DNA from: Xestospongia bergquistia
Taxonomy: Eukaryota > Porifera > Demospongiae > Haplosclerida > Petrosiidae
Direction: 5' to 3'
Assembly: GCA_963965975.1 (NCBI GenBank)
Contig: OZ014423.1
Coordinates: forward strand, 4,304,301-4,368,300
DNA length: 64,000 nucleotides
Shown: in pieces, positions 1 to 12,300 of the stretch
Layout: each line of letters begins with the position of its first letter
How positions within the stretch are numbered: position 1 is the first letter of the stretch
Made by a program: the position numbers and the translations under genes
Notes under the pieces: generated by a model
What the model saw: only the letters and a program-made list of their open reading frames with translations
The model's database searches: none
Told to the model about the DNA's origin: nothing

Positions 1-178
1 AAGGCATGACAATAATTTATGTCTATCTATCCTAACTTTATTTCCCAATCTGACTGGTACATGGTTTCTATGGCAACCAATCACTTGAAAAGGTAGTGAA
101 TGAGTCACTAGGAAGTACAGATGGCAGAGTCCAAGAAATACACGATCTTCAATCGATAACAATCCAGGTAAACCTATA
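1..178 (-). CDS. candidate further 3' exon of the ZFC3H1-like gene (partial)
   Basis: On the minus strand one frame stays open from a possible acceptor (TATAG, about 178-182) to the window edge, about 59 codons. It has a plausible helical composition (it begins LPGLLSIEDRVFLGLCHLYF). This would suit the HAT/TPR-like C-terminal repeats that ZFC3H1 proteins carry after the zinc finger. The splice phase does not match the end of the last secure exon (1748), so at least one more exon would be needed between them. Treat it as a candidate only. Confidence 0.3.
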
Positions 179-1747
179 AGTATGTGTAAGACCAATAACA
201 CAATGTCATAAATTGTGGCTAAGAAAAGTCTGCATGCATAATCACTCTCTACATAATGATTAACAATATAGATGATTATTCTATTTAATGCACATTCCAT
301 TTAATGCACACCTAGCTTTGAAATTATGGTACTATAATAATTAAGGCATCTTCTTAGTATTATGCCAAGAAGGAATATAAAATCCAAACACAAGGTCATA
401 AGGCAACACATGTCATTATAGTAAGTGTATTCAAGAGATGCAGATTACCTTTAAATATGGAGTCTTTCTGTTGGTCAGAGAATATTATCTAGTCAACAAA
501 AGATATAGTTTATTTAACTATTGTCAAATTGTTCTTTACTTCATAAAGGAATATAATAATTGATTGTTTTAAAGCAATAGGTACGTGACTCAAAGCAGTA
601 TAGCAGAAAATTTTTGAATGATGCAAATATTCACATATTTCCAAGTTCCTGGGATGTGCAAATTATAATCTTCTAAAATTTATTCATCATGTACATACTC
701 ATGCAATGTGTTAATTTTAGTTGTGTCTGTAATGAAAATATGAAAATTTATGTGAATTTTGTAGCAAACGGTAATAGAAGCTACAGATTAGAAGCCAGTC
801 ATAATATACTTAGTTTGATATTTATTTTGTCCACATGGCACACTTTGCATGCTAAATAATCCTAAGATTGCTTTGGATGTGCATGGGTTTTTCATTGCAT
901 ATTATGTAGGCTTTCAAGGAGAAAGAACCACATATATTGAGACTGCTCTGCATACTGTAACCAATGAGTTTGAATTAACATACTGCAAGCTTTACTAAAC
1001 AAGATTATAATTGAAAAAGTCATCCTATAATTGTTTTGGAAGATACCAATGTTACAATGAAACATTAATTAGAACTATAAGATCAGATAATTAGCAACAG
1101 TGTCAGTGGAAGACTAATAGCTACAAAATGCTAGAAATATAGACAGAGAATCAAGCTAGCAAGAAGCTTTGAGCATGACCCATCACACAGCATATGCAGT
1201 TAGCATTAATGGAATTTATTGGCTCCAATATGCTTTGGTAGTTAAAGGAATCTGCAGTTTAATTTCATTTGTCTCTTTCATTTGTTGCATATAACAATAT
1301 AATAAATGAAGTGAATGGATATACAAACGTACATAACACATGGTACCAAATGATTATAGGACTGTCTGATAAGCTGTGTGTGCCAGGTGTAAATATGGTG
1401 TATTGCTTTGCATTTCAGGAAAATATGATTTATGTAATAACACAAACACAGAAACATTTAATGAATTTACTCACTGATAGCATAGTAATACTATGTCCTT
1501 GAAGATATTCTAGTTGTACATAACTGAGGACAAGTTCCAGTAAATGATGGGATGTGTGTTTAGTCTAACAATAGACAATAATTGGCATGACTAACTAACA
1601 TTATTGACACTAACCATTGGTTGCTCACAAAGACTTTCATATTGATAAGCTGACATTATCCACTGTTTCTTCTCTTCAACAGTTTGACTTATTGAAATGA
1701 TCTAGTTTATGTTGTCATTTGTTTATTCTTATTATAGTAAATATTAC
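179..1747. other. stretch without a recognised gene
   Basis: AT-rich sequence about 1.57 kb long. A 77-codon open stretch on the plus strand (1269-1502) has no recognisable motif and no splice context. The region probably contains the downstream introns, or an unrecognised exon, of the ZFC3H1-like gene, whose last secure exon ends with a donor at 1746-1747 and so must continue to the left. Confidence 0.5.
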
Positions 1748-4700
1748 CTCGTAGAACACAGCATAAGAAGGCAGACAGGCAATTGCTTTACTGAACAAGA
1801 GCTTCCGGTCTTCATTAGAAATAGACCCATTGTGACGAAGATACTCTACCCATAAAATCTACACAAAAGTATAAAATTCAAATTTCTAAGATTTACCTCA
1901 TTATCAGGAAATAGATCAACTCCTTTCTTCAACAGATTTAGAGCTCTCTCTTGATTTCCTTGATGATCTTGTTCACTCACTTGTTTCAGTATACTATCTG
2001 GGGTACAAGTCTCTACTTCTTTGTAAGTGGTTTTAAAATAACGAGCATCACTATAAAATTAAAGTTATGTAGACTGAAAACAAAATTCACATACTAACAA
2101 TTTGTCCAACTCCTGTTTTGGACTAGGTTGGAACTGAAATGCAGAGACTAAAGGCATAGGGATGAGATCTTGTCCATTAGCAGGTTGTCTTTTTTGCAGT
2201 AATACTTTGTTTTTAGTTGAGTCTAGCCAATATTCACTAGCAGAAATGAGACTACGTTTGTGGCCAAGGTTCTGGTAGACATCATGAGCAGTATATACCA
2301 ACCATTCATTATCACTCATTTTACTACGAAGGTGACTCTCAAGGTTTTGAGTTTGATCTGAATAAGACAAAAGGTCTTTAACAATGTCTTCTGTTGAGAG
2401 ACAAATATTGTCCCAATGTTGACCAGTGCAAGAGGGATTATGGCATTTGCCTTGAATTTCAAAGTGACAGAGAGGGTTATGAGGATCAACAGAATGGGAG
2501 TGTGTCAATGAAGCAAGTGGGCGTTTCAACAGTGTCCTGTAAAGAGGATTCAATCGATATGACTTGAATACCAACAATGGTGACTGGTACTCTGTAAAAT
2601 AAGATTTAGACAGATTGTTGTCAGTTGTATGAGCAACATCTACATTCAACCATGTATGTAGATGTTCTTGAGGCAGTTTTGGGGGAAATAATGGAGGATC
2701 AAATGATTGAAAACATTTCTCTGTAATTATATTGAGTGGTGAAATGATAAGTGCTGGTAATACTGAAGTCTGACATTCTCTTGTTGGTTGCCACTTCTAG
2801 CCAAAAAAAAAACAAAATAATATAACACTATGTAAAAAACTAAAAATATTACCTTGATATTGTCAATTACGAGTTCCTTATTCAACGAGGATGCTCCTAA
2901 ACTATCTAGAACCTGAACAATATCCTGATGAAGCTGTTCACTGTTATCAGTAGACTTAACAAGATTTGTATTAGCTTTGGAAGAGAGTTGGTCATTGTAT
3001 GAAGAATCTCCTAGAGGTTTGGAGGAGCTACTAACAGATTGGGATGGAAGAGGATCTACTAGAGGATAAGCTGTTTTATTTTTAGACTGAATTCTGGAGG
3101 TTTTTGATTTCAAATAAAGTGATTTAGAGCTACCTTTATTCTTAGCTTTGACATTAACAAATGATTTTTTGTTGCCAGGCACATGTTTCTTCCGTAATGT
3201 TGCCTTCTTTTTTAGAATAGCTAGATAGTTTTGCTTAACCTGAGCTAGCTGCTGTGTTTTAGCAGTTACAATCTGAAGAAGTTGCTGTTTTTCATTTGTT
3301 GACTTGTGGTCTACTTTAGAAGATGTGCTGGAAGAAAAAGGTGATGAAGGCTTAGAAACTATCACTTGGTCAAGACCAGACTCATTTCCATGATCATAGT
3401 CAGACACAAGCTCAATTTCAACTGGACTAAGAACAGGAGAGTCTTTTACTGAAGATGGCTGAGACACGTCCTCAAACTGTAAATTTACATTCCCTGACAT
3501 TGTCTCCTTTCGTTCATCAACATCAGAAACTGGTTCGACTACAATCATAGGCTGACTATCACTGACATTGTCAACTGAATCAACACAACTTCGTTTATCT
3601 TGTTCTAAAGCCAATTGTGACTTGACTTTGGATATCTGTATAAAAAAACTTGAAATTATAGTATTGACATACATACTGCATACCTCTTGTTCTATAAGTG
3701 ATTTTCTGTCTTCACAAAGCTGTAACTTGTGCTTAGCACTCTAAATATATTCTAACACATTAAATTTCATAATAAAAAGACACTAACCTTAAGTTGTTCA
3801 GACAATGACAGTATCATAGTATTCAGTGTCTTGCTTTCATTCTCACATTCTGTCAATTCTATTGTTAACGAAGACAATTTTGATTGGTATAGCTTCATCA
3901 ATGATTCTCTAGATTGGCTTTTCTCGACAGTAGCTTTTGACTGTAATAACAAATTACTATATAAACAATTACAATAATCATTACCTCAGCAACTTTACGA
4001 CACACATCAATCATCTGATCAACATTAGTTGGTAATATGATGTCATCTTTCTCTCCATCATCACTTTCTAAATCACTGGTCACAATTCGAAAGTCCTAAA
4101 GTTAATAATCATATAAGTGTATAGGACAAATTTCAAAGTGTAAAAATTTCATGATTATTATTTTTATGAAATCATATTACACAAAAGTTATTAACTTAAA
4201 ATCTCTGAGACAAAGTAAAGCTTTGAACTTGATAGAACAGTTAGTCAATAACATACCAAAGGAAAAAGTTGGTTATCATATACAAGTACTAACTGTAGTG
4301 TACTATTGCTTTGAAGTTGCTTTTTGTAAAGAAAATGAGTGACAGCTTGTGTGAAAACCTTACTTAAACATGATAAATGATCATTCAGAAGGTCAGTGGT
4401 GTTGTGATGCATAGATCTTACCATAAAATTATAAGTCATAAGAATTCCTTGATGAATAAATCACAAATTTATGTACTTCAATAACAGTGTTATACAAAAT
4501 AAAACCATTCATGTAGATAAGTTTACCTTAACATTCCAGGTATTGTTTAAACTAGTCACAACCTGTAAGGCAAATAATAATAAGTTAACTAAATAAAACT
4601 TTCACCTTTACTGAAGAGTGTTGACCAGGCCCCAATTTACCATTTAGTGAGGATACCACCTTGAGTGACTTTTTTGGCTCAGAGATCTTTTCATCCTCTG

Positions 4701-7700
4701 CAACTTTAACAACTGACACACTATTATCACTGCTTCTAACATCAATTGGCTGACTCTCTGTAGACAAATGCTTGCCAGGTGACTCATCACATATTTCTTC
4801 CATTTCTGATGCAATTGTATTACAAGTGTCTTCAGATACAACTACCACTTGTTCTTGTTTTTCTTTTTCTTGTTGATGATTGTTACTGCGACGATCAACC
4901 ATTGTTAATAAAGCCTTTCGTCTTAGCTCTAACAATTCTAATTCTTCCTCCTCAGTATCAGAAACACTTCTATGTCGTTCTCTTCTCTTTCTTTTATTCT
5001 GCAAAACTGGAAACTTTCGATAGTGATGTGATCGCCTTGGGTGATGAAACCAATTTTTAATTGTTCTGTTATTTCGAGAGAAATAGGTAGGTCGATAAGA
5101 TTGCTTTCTAGTAGTACTAAATGAGGGTGGGGTATTCACATAATTTCGATAAGAGTGACACATAGTGGATTGAGTAACATGTTTTGGTGAATTTGAGGGA
5201 GAAGGAGGTGGTGTTGGTGTTAATTCTCCTTCCTCTTCATCACTTATTATTTCCCCAGGTTCTAGGACTTCATTATCATTTGTAAGTTGCTCCAATTGCT
5301 CAACTGATGCCTCCATACTAGTATTTGAAGGTATACTCCTAATTGAAGTACTGACTTGAAAGACACTATCAGAAGTTGGTGGTTGAGAAGACAGACTATC
5401 AGATACATTTTTACTACAAGATGCTTGATCTTTTTCAGTAAAGACCACATCAACTGTAAGAGGACATAATTTAGTTTTATCAACTGAATTAGTTTCATTA
5501 GTATAGGTTGATGATGAATACACTACAGATGAATTAGCTCCAGTAGTATTAGTTAATATGTGTGTAGGACTGACATCAGTAGTAAAGGTCGTCACTGTTA
5601 GATCAATCCCACTTTTCATTATGTTGGTACCAGCATTGATGTTATATGGTAAATCAAGTCTAGTAATAGTTGAGGTTGACAAGGATCCAGTGCATGATTG
5701 ATCAACATTATTGCTGTTTGATGCCTCATTTGCAACTAAGGCACTGTCATTGCTGAGTAACTTTGTGTTTTTATTAATAGTAGATAGATGAGTAAATGTA
5801 AGAGTATTACTGGAAGTAATTGGTATATGAGGGGGAGTAGTAGTTGAAGTGTCCACAAGTGGAGATACAGTAGTTGAAGTGTCCATGAGAGGAAATACAG
5901 CAGTCGAGGTGTCCACTAGTGGAGATATAGTAGTTGCACTATCCACAACCAGAGATATACTAGTTGAAGTATCTACAAATGGAGGTGTATTAGTTGAAGT
6001 ATCCAGTAGAAAAGGGACAGTAGTTGAAGTGTCCACAAGAGGAAGGACAGCAGGAGTGACAGCACTTGAAGTTGGAACATCCACGAGAGGATGGATGACA
6101 GCTGGAGCACTTGTAAGAGAAGATATATCAATCAGAGCATCAGATGGACTGTCAACAAGAGGAGGAGGTACAATAGTTTCAGTCTCTGGAAGAGATGTGC
6201 TATTTTCATGAAAAGATACAATGATTGGATCTTTCACAAGAGAAGGTGCATCAACTGGAGTATCTAGTATAGGAGGTGGTCCATTCTCTATGAGAGGAGA
6301 TATAGCAGCAGTGACAGCTGGTGGTATAGTAGTAGAAGTCATGATAAAAGGTGTACCATCCGAAGTATTCACATGAGAAGAAACAAGAGAAGTCAAAGTG
6401 GTTAATGTCTCTATTGGAGCAGGTGTAGTAATGGGAGTTCTAACAACAGAAGATAGACTATTTGTGACAGGGAAAGGTATTTCAGCTGAATAGACTATGG
6501 TAAGAGCATTTAAGCTAGAAACTGGAATACCCATAAGAGGAGGTGGGGTTAATGAGGTATCAATAATAAGAGATGGAGTTACTGGAGAGTCAAAGGGTGG
6601 AGGTGGAGAACTTGGAAAGTAATGAGGTGGAGTGACTGAGCTAACAGGCGGAGTAAACAAAGGTTGAACAGGCAAAATACCTATAGAATGTACATTGTCA
6701 AGAGACTAGAATGAGTAAAATGTTATGTTAAGAGACTAGAATGAGTAAAATGTTATATTTGTTAAACAACAAATTGTTAGTTTTACTTGTATCCTGCAAC
6801 TACTAGTTTGTTTTAACACTAAAATCATGATATCTTTAAAGCTACTCAACATACTTTCAAAAGAATGCAAGGATTCATAGAGAATTTTTCTGGAGGGGGG
6901 GGGGGGCAGTAGACTTACACACGTAACATACTATGACACTGTCTTTAAAATTAACAATTTAAGTAATTGACACTTTCTCTGTGCATTGACTAATCAAGTA
7001 ACACTTCACTGAACTGAGTGAGCACATGGTTTTAGTAGCACCTGCCTAGTGAGCTAAAGATGAGTATTAGGAAGTTCGTTTACATGAACATCATTTAGTC
7101 CTCCCAGCTGGAACAACTATAGTTGAATGATTATTTAGCCAAATGAATTTAGCAAAAACAAGGCTTAGTAATAAAATTAATGACACTAATTTAGTCATAC
7201 TTATGAGAACAGCTACCAAAACTTTCCACTGTTGACTTTCATAAAATTTTAGGTGTTTTCAGGGAAAAGAGCCATAGAATTAAATTGTAAATTATACTCA
7301 TTAATTAATTTATGATAATAGTTGAAACTATGCCCAACATCAAGTCTAAACTAGCTTTTTTTTTGGGGGGGGGGGGGAGGGAGGGAGGGGGATCCCAGTG
7401 CCATCCTCTCTATGAAATGCAGGAATGTATTGAATGAATGTAATCAAATTACTAACTGTAGCTATTTTTAATGGTCAGTCAGCATAACAGACAAACAAGA
7501 AACTAACTACAATAATAGAGAGATTTACTTACCATTCTCTTCTTCCTTGATGTAACACTCCTGTGGAATATTGTCTAAAGAGGAAAGTGATCTAAATGGC
7601 AAATGATGACTTGTGTGATCTGATGATAAAGTATCATCTAAGGAATATTCTGTTGTTAGTTCTGAAGACATGATAACAAAGTCATCATTTAGGTCTTTAC

Positions 7701-9426
7701 TTGAAAGTGAGTCAGTATGTCTCAATGACACTTGATGAGAAGACACATTGGATACTGAGTCAGTCTGCATGTTATGACCACCTCCAGAAGAAACAGAATG
7801 CCAAGCAACTAGTTCATCACGTAAATCAGGCAAAGACGGAGACCCAGAATAATTTCTTGGTGGTGATGACTGGTTAGGGCAGCCTAGTCTTGTCAAGACA
7901 GATGCTCTCTCCATTATGACAGGAGAGTGGTGATCAAGACGAGCAAACACAGATGGCTCAACAGGCTCTGTTAGATCATTTCTATAGCATTGAGTATAAG
8001 GTAATAAATTAGGATTCTTTTCATCAAAAAAATCTTCACTGGAATCATGAGCTCTCCAAGACATATTATGAGAATTAACTGTTTGAAAATCATCATTGTA
8101 AAGCTCAGTAGTGACACCTTCATGTTCACTGTCTTCCTGTTGTTGCTCTTCACTAGTACCTGAATAATCTCTTGTTGATACAGAAAAATTTTTGATGAAG
8201 GAAGGGTCATATGATAACTTATTAGACGAAGGCTCTCTCTGTAGAGGTGGATCCATATATGGCAGTTCTCTAAATAAAGGTTCTCTATGTAGAGGTGATT
8301 CCATATGTGGTAGCTCTCTAAATAAAGATTCTCTATGTAGAGGTGGATCAATACGTGATGGATCTCTAAATAAAGGTTCTCTATGTAGAGGTGGATCTAT
8401 ATGTGATGGATCTCTAAATAAAGGTTCTCTATGTAGAGGAGGTTCGACCTGTTGTGGTTCCCTATATAAATATGTGTCCCTCTGGCTTTGATCTTGGGTG
8501 TCTCTAGGAGTAAGATCTCTAAATAAAGGCTTTCTGTGAGGTGATTGTTTCTCTTGTGGTAACTCTCTGTATGAAGATTCTCGATATAGAGGTGGGTCTC
8601 TATGTGTTAGTTCTCTGGAAGATTTCAAATGCAAAGGCAAGTTCCTATGTAGCTGTCTAGATGAAACTTTATGTGAATGCCAGTCCTGATGTGATGCATG
8701 TAGCACAGGCTTTTGTTGTGCCAGCTCTCGATCCTGGGGTCTTCTAGAAGACCTTTCTCGATGGAAAGAAGATTCTCTTTGTGACAGGTCCCTTGATGAA
8801 TGTCGACGTTCCCTAATTGGGTCCTTTACTGATGAATCTCTATCTGACAATCTTCTAGACCTATTATTTCTGGATCTTGGTCGAGAATTGTTAAATGGAT
8901 ATGGTCTAGACTGAGTAGTATATGGTTGCTCTATGGCTGATGGAGTTAATCTAGATTCCAGTTGTCTGAAAGGTGGAAACTCTTTGGATGAATGTTCTTG
9001 ATATTGAGATCTCCAAGATTCAGGTTCAAAAGCAGGAGGTTCCAATCGACTATAGCAATTTCGTGAATTAACAGACCAATTTTCAGGATTGTGACTTTCT
9101 TCAGTTGATCTCTCCCATACATTATTGGATGAATAACATGATGGCTCTTGACCTTGGTACGATAAATTCTCATGGTGGTGCCTTTCTTCAGTGTGTGACT
9201 GTATATTATTACGAGAGGTTGAGAAATATTGATGTCCATGATAGCTTTTCGGCGAAGAATTTAGCCTGTGGTCACCATAGCGTCCATAAGACTGAACAGC
9301 TGGATCGTAATAACTTGATCTAGAAGAAGGACGAGGAGAGAATCTTTCAGTGAATATATATCGAGTCCGTTCATCACTGTGACAATCTGACCAATCTCTG
9401 GAACCGTTCCAAAACTCTCTCGACAT
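1748..9426 (-). CDS. ZFC3H1: ZFC3H1-like zinc-finger protein, nuclear exosome (PAXT) adaptor, 3' end outside or unresolved
   Basis: ZFC3H1 links the MTR4/exosome machinery to polyadenylated nuclear RNA. Ten exons join in phase: 7533-9426, 4606-6680, 4527-4562, 3985-4095, 3788-3940, 3684-3740, 2853-3635, 2099-2796, 1897-2050 and 1748-1858, giving 2024 residues so far. Exon 1 (631 residues) is Arg/Ser/His-rich. Exon 2 is Ser/Thr/Pro-rich with the acidic box LEPGEIISDEEEGEL. Coiled-coil-like segments follow. At about residue 1810 sits CHFEIQGKCHNPSCTGQHW, the C-x8-C-x4-C-x3-H finger typical of ZFC3H1. The last two exons read like HAT repeats (WVEYLRHNG). Human ZFC3H1 is about 2,000 residues, so a little C-terminus is still missing. 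Joining exon 1 to exon 2 rests on matching phase-1 splice sites; exon 1 could conceivably be a separate gene. The start at 9426 is the first ATG after the short shared promoter. Confidence 0.82.
5838..6060 (-). repeat. 30-bp coding tandem repeat (10-residue DTST units)
   Basis: Exon 2 of the ZFC3H1-like gene holds seven or more consecutive 10-residue units of the pattern V-D-T-S-T-x-x-P-x-[LF]. The 30-bp period keeps the frame, so unit number can vary without breaking the protein. The units differ from each other, so the array is not very recent. Confidence 0.8.
6681..7532. other. 852-nt intron of the ZFC3H1-like gene with two G-tracts
   Basis: This is the longest intron of the gene. On the plus strand it holds a run of G at 6893-6906 and a longer G-rich run at about 7365-7391 (a T8 tract, then about 13 G, then AGGG repeats). 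The second fits the G-quadruplex pattern of four or more G3 runs with one-base loops. A 28-bp direct duplication lies at about 6702-6757 beside the exon 2 acceptor. No coding signal was seen. Confidence 0.7.
8231..8470 (-). repeat. 48-bp coding tandem repeat (16-residue HREPLFRD units)
   Basis: Exon 1 of the ZFC3H1-like gene holds about five units of a 16-residue repeat of the pattern L-H-R-E-[PS]-L-F-R-[DE]-x-x-x-[IM]-x-x-P. Units begin near 8231, 8279, 8327, 8375 and 8423, exactly 48 bp apart, and preserve the frame. Confidence 0.85.
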
Positions 9427-9601
9427 TTTTCTGTTCTTACACTAACTTAGTTCACGCATGTTTCTAATTAAAAGCGCTAGTTCATCCTATCACGTGACAT
9501 GAACTTTGTATTAAATCAATGGGAGGTAAGTGCCAGTGACTATAACTTATTATAGTTTTAATGATAACTCTTTTCTATAGATAGTCCAGATTGTTTAATA
9601 A
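9427..9601. promoter_or_regulatory. shared divergent promoter, ZFC3H1-like / DNM1L-like
   Basis: Only 175 bp separate the two start codons, so both genes must be transcribed from a shared region. On the plus side GGGAG|GTAAGT (about 9522) and a TTTCTATAG acceptor (about 9580) suggest a small 5'-UTR intron for the dynamin-like gene. The ATG just upstream of that donor would not read in frame into the protein. Confidence 0.55.
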
Positions 9602-11728
9602 ATGGAGAAGCTAATTCCTGTCATCAATAAATTACAAGACGTTTTTAACACAGTGGGTAGAGAAGCAATTCAATTGCCTCAAATTGCTGTCATTGGGACA
9701 CAAAGTACTGGCAAAAGTTCTGTTCTTGAGGGTATTGTTGGGAGAGATTTTCTCCCAAGAGGATCTGGTATAGTGACACGCAGACCCCTAGTATTACAGT
9801 TAGTTCATGTGTCTGAGACAGAATCAAAAGGCTCTTGGGGTTGGGCTAAATTTTTACACATTGATGATGAACAATTTGAAGATTTTGGAGCTGTCTGTAA
9901 AGAGATAGAGCGTGTTACTGAGGAAGTTGCTGGTAGCAATAAGGGCATTAGTTCTCAACCAATTCGATTGAGGATATTTTCTCCTCATGTTTTAAATTTA
10001 ACCCTTATCGACCTACCTGGTATCACACGGGTTCCTGTTGGTGATCAACCCCAGGACATTGAAGAGAGAATACGAGAAATGGTTTTAATGTATATCACTA
10101 ATCCCAATAGTATTATTCTGGCTGTTCATGCTGCAAATACTGATTTGGCCACATCAGAATCTCTCAAATTAGCTCGAGAAGTAGATCCAAGTGGTGATCG
10201 CACTGTAGCAGTGTGTACAAAGTTGGACTTAATGGACACTGGGACAGATGCTCGAGATTTACTAACAGGAAAAGTTATTCCTGTCAAATTAGGTATTGTG
10301 GGTGTTGTAAATCGTAGTCAACAAGATATTCTAGATAGCAAATCCATCAAAGATGCTTTGAAAGATGAGCAGGCCTTCTTACGTCGTTGGTATCCTGACT
10401 TAGCTGCTAGAAATGGCACCTCCTTTTTGACAAAAACATTGAACAAGCTATTAATGCAGCATATTCGAGACTGTCTACCCATTTTACGTCATGATATAAG
10501 CAATAAGTTAACTATGTATGAATCTCAGTTAAATGCTCTCGGAGATCCTATTGATAAAAAAGGCCCAGCATTGCTACAAGCTTTAACAAAGTTTTCTACT
10601 TCTTATTGCCAAAAGATTGATGGTACATCACGAGACATTGAGACTCACCAGCTTTCAGGTGGAGCCCGTATATGTTACATATTCCATCATACTTTCACAG
10701 AAGCCTTAAGAGCAATTGAACCTTTGGAAGATCTTAGCCGTTCAGATATATTGCATGCAATTAGTAATGCCATGGGACCAAGACCAGCATTGTTTGTATC
10801 TGAGATAGCATTTGAACTTTTAGTTAAGAAGCAGATTCGTCTTCTATTACCACCTAGTTTGCAATGTGTTGAGTTAGTTTATGAAGAATTACAACGTATC
10901 ATACAATATGCTTTGAGTCATATTCGAGATTTTCAACGATTTCCTGTGCTTCGTGATCGTGTGAATCATGTTGTCATGAATTTGTTACGTCAACGACAAC
11001 CCATCACCAACATCATGGTGGAGAATTTAATTTCCATTGAATTAGCCTACATCAATACCAATCATCCAGACTTTGTTGGAGGAACACGTGCTGCATATGA
11101 GTCATATATGATGATGACTCAGTCAAACCCTTTTGCCATGTTACGCAATGAGGCCATCACATCTCAAAGTGGACATGATGATGAGAAGACTGAACCAAAG
11201 GAATCGATATCTAACAAACCAGGAGGAGGAGGTGGAATGTGGCGGTTTTGGAGTGGACGTTCAGCTACAGAAGACACTGTTACAGGATCAAAATCAGCTC
11301 CATCCAAACAAGATAGTGGTCTTAATGTTCTATCACGTCCAGTTGAATCCAGTGCTGATCCCTATCCTGAACATCCAAAGTGGTCAGCCAATCCTAATGA
11401 TATTCATAGTCGACAATCTTTTGATTGTGAATTAATAGAAAAATTGATTACATCCTATTTCTTAATTGTTCGTAAGAGCATTCAGGATAGTGTTCCAAAA
11501 GCTGTTATGCATTGTCTTGTTAACTTTGTCCGCGATAAATTACAGAGTGAATTAGTTAGTGAACTCTATAAAAGGGAAGCTTATGATGAGCTGATGGAAG
11601 AGTCTGTTGATACAATTGCTCGAAGGCATGAGATAGAAGAGATGGTTAGTGCATTGCAGAAGGCTCATGAAATATTGAATGAAGTAAGAGATCTTCAATA
11701 TGAATTGGACATTGTAGGAACTTTGTAG
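9602..11728 (+). CDS. DNM1L: dynamin-related GTPase, DNM1L/Drp1-like, single coding exon
   Basis: A 708-residue GTPase, close in length to human DNM1L. It would assemble on mitochondria and peroxisomes and drive their fission by GTP hydrolysis. G1 is GTQSTGKSS (residues 32-40), G3 is DLPG (137-140) and G4 is TKLD (206-209). The middle domain follows. A Gly- and Ser-rich variable region lies at about 510-600 (equivalent to the Drp1 B insert), and a GTPase effector domain at about 615-705. The membrane-inserting PH domain of classical dynamins is absent, as expected for Drp1. The coding region has no introns, although every other host gene here is cut by many short ones. That fits either loss of introns or an old retrocopy that became the working gene; the frame is intact. 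The start is the first in-frame ATG and matches the usual N-terminus MEx-LIPVINKLQDVF. Confidence 0.93.
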   Translation: MEKLIPVINKLQDVFNTVGREAIQLPQIAVIGTQSTGKSSVLEGIVGRDFLPRGSGIVTRRPLVLQLVHVSETESKGSWGWAKFLHIDDEQFEDFGAVCKEIERVTEEVAGSNKGISSQPIRLRIFSPHVLNLTLIDLPGITRVPVGDQPQDIEERIREMVLMYITNPNSIILAVHAANTDLATSESLKLAREVDPSGDRTVAVCTKLDLMDTGTDARDLLTGKVIPVKLGIVGVVNRSQQDILDSKSIKDALKDEQAFLRRWYPDLAARNGTSFLTKTLNKLLMQHIRDCLPILRHDISNKLTMYESQLNALGDPIDKKGPALLQALTKFSTSYCQKIDGTSRDIETHQLSGGARICYIFHHTFTEALRAIEPLEDLSRSDILHAISNAMGPRPALFVSEIAFELLVKKQIRLLLPPSLQCVELVYEELQRIIQYALSHIRDFQRFPVLRDRVNHVVMNLLRQRQPITNIMVENLISIELAYINTNHPDFVGGTRAAYESYMMMTQSNPFAMLRNEAITSQSGHDDEKTEPKESISNKPGGGGGMWRFWSGRSATEDTVTGSKSAPSKQDSGLNVLSRPVESSADPYPEHPKWSANPNDIHSRQSFDCELIEKLITSYFLIVRKSIQDSVPKAVMHCLVNFVRDKLQSELVSELYKREAYDELMEESVDTIARRHEIEEMVSALQKAHEILNEVRDLQYELDIVGTL

Positions 11729-12300
11729 TGAAATTACGTATTCATAATTCATGTTAATATATAATCTTATTATTGATATACAGTAATTATCATTGACCAC
11801 AAGCTCTGTCTGCAAACTTCCTAAACAATATTAGTAATTAAAAAGAGCATTAATATAAAATATATAGATTCTGAGCTTTTAGGTTCTGGTGACAGTTGAC
11901 TGAGGTATATCACAAGTAAACATTAGTCTCCAAATTTAACCCGTGATATATTTATGTACTGTCACACAACAGGTAAAGTGCCTTTTAAATTAATCATTCT
12001 GGTCTTTAAAGAATCAAAATAATAAAATAAGAAATAAATATCAAAATGATAAAAATGACATTAATTGCAGTCTATCATCAATAGCTGGCTGTTCAAATAT
12101 AACAAATATAAGAAATTAGAGATAGATGAAGACTTGAAGAGTCATATGAAAATGACATAATAGTTCAGAATTGAACCATTAGATGCTTCTCAGATTACTA
12201 ATAATCTATTATTAAACAAAAATACTTTGGCCTGTACAAGACAACAACGAAGTATGTTCATAATATTTAATGGTATTCCTAGATAATTATTGTATGGTGA
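11729..12300. other. tail-to-tail intergenic region
   Basis: About 570 bp of AT-rich sequence between the stops of the converging DNM1L-like and ADPRS-like genes. It should hold both 3' UTRs; AATAAA-like stretches occur near 12000-12040. No coding or repeat signal was recognised. Confidence 0.6.

Noticed and set aside
1269-1502. 77-codon plus-strand open frame
   Set aside because: No recognisable motif, low complexity, in the intron or 3' zone of a minus-strand gene.
5849-6211. Plus-strand open frame rich in Val-Ser-Thr-Gly
   Set aside because: Antisense image of the 30-bp coding repeat in the ZFC3H1-like exon 2.
8192-8491. Plus-strand Gly/Ser-rich open frame
   Set aside because: Antisense image of the 48-bp repeat in exon 1.
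7533-9426. Treating the Arg/Ser-rich exon as a separate splicing-factor gene
   Set aside because: Its phase-1 donor joins precisely to the phase-1 acceptor of the next exon, and the combined length fits ZFC3H1. Kept as an alternative only.
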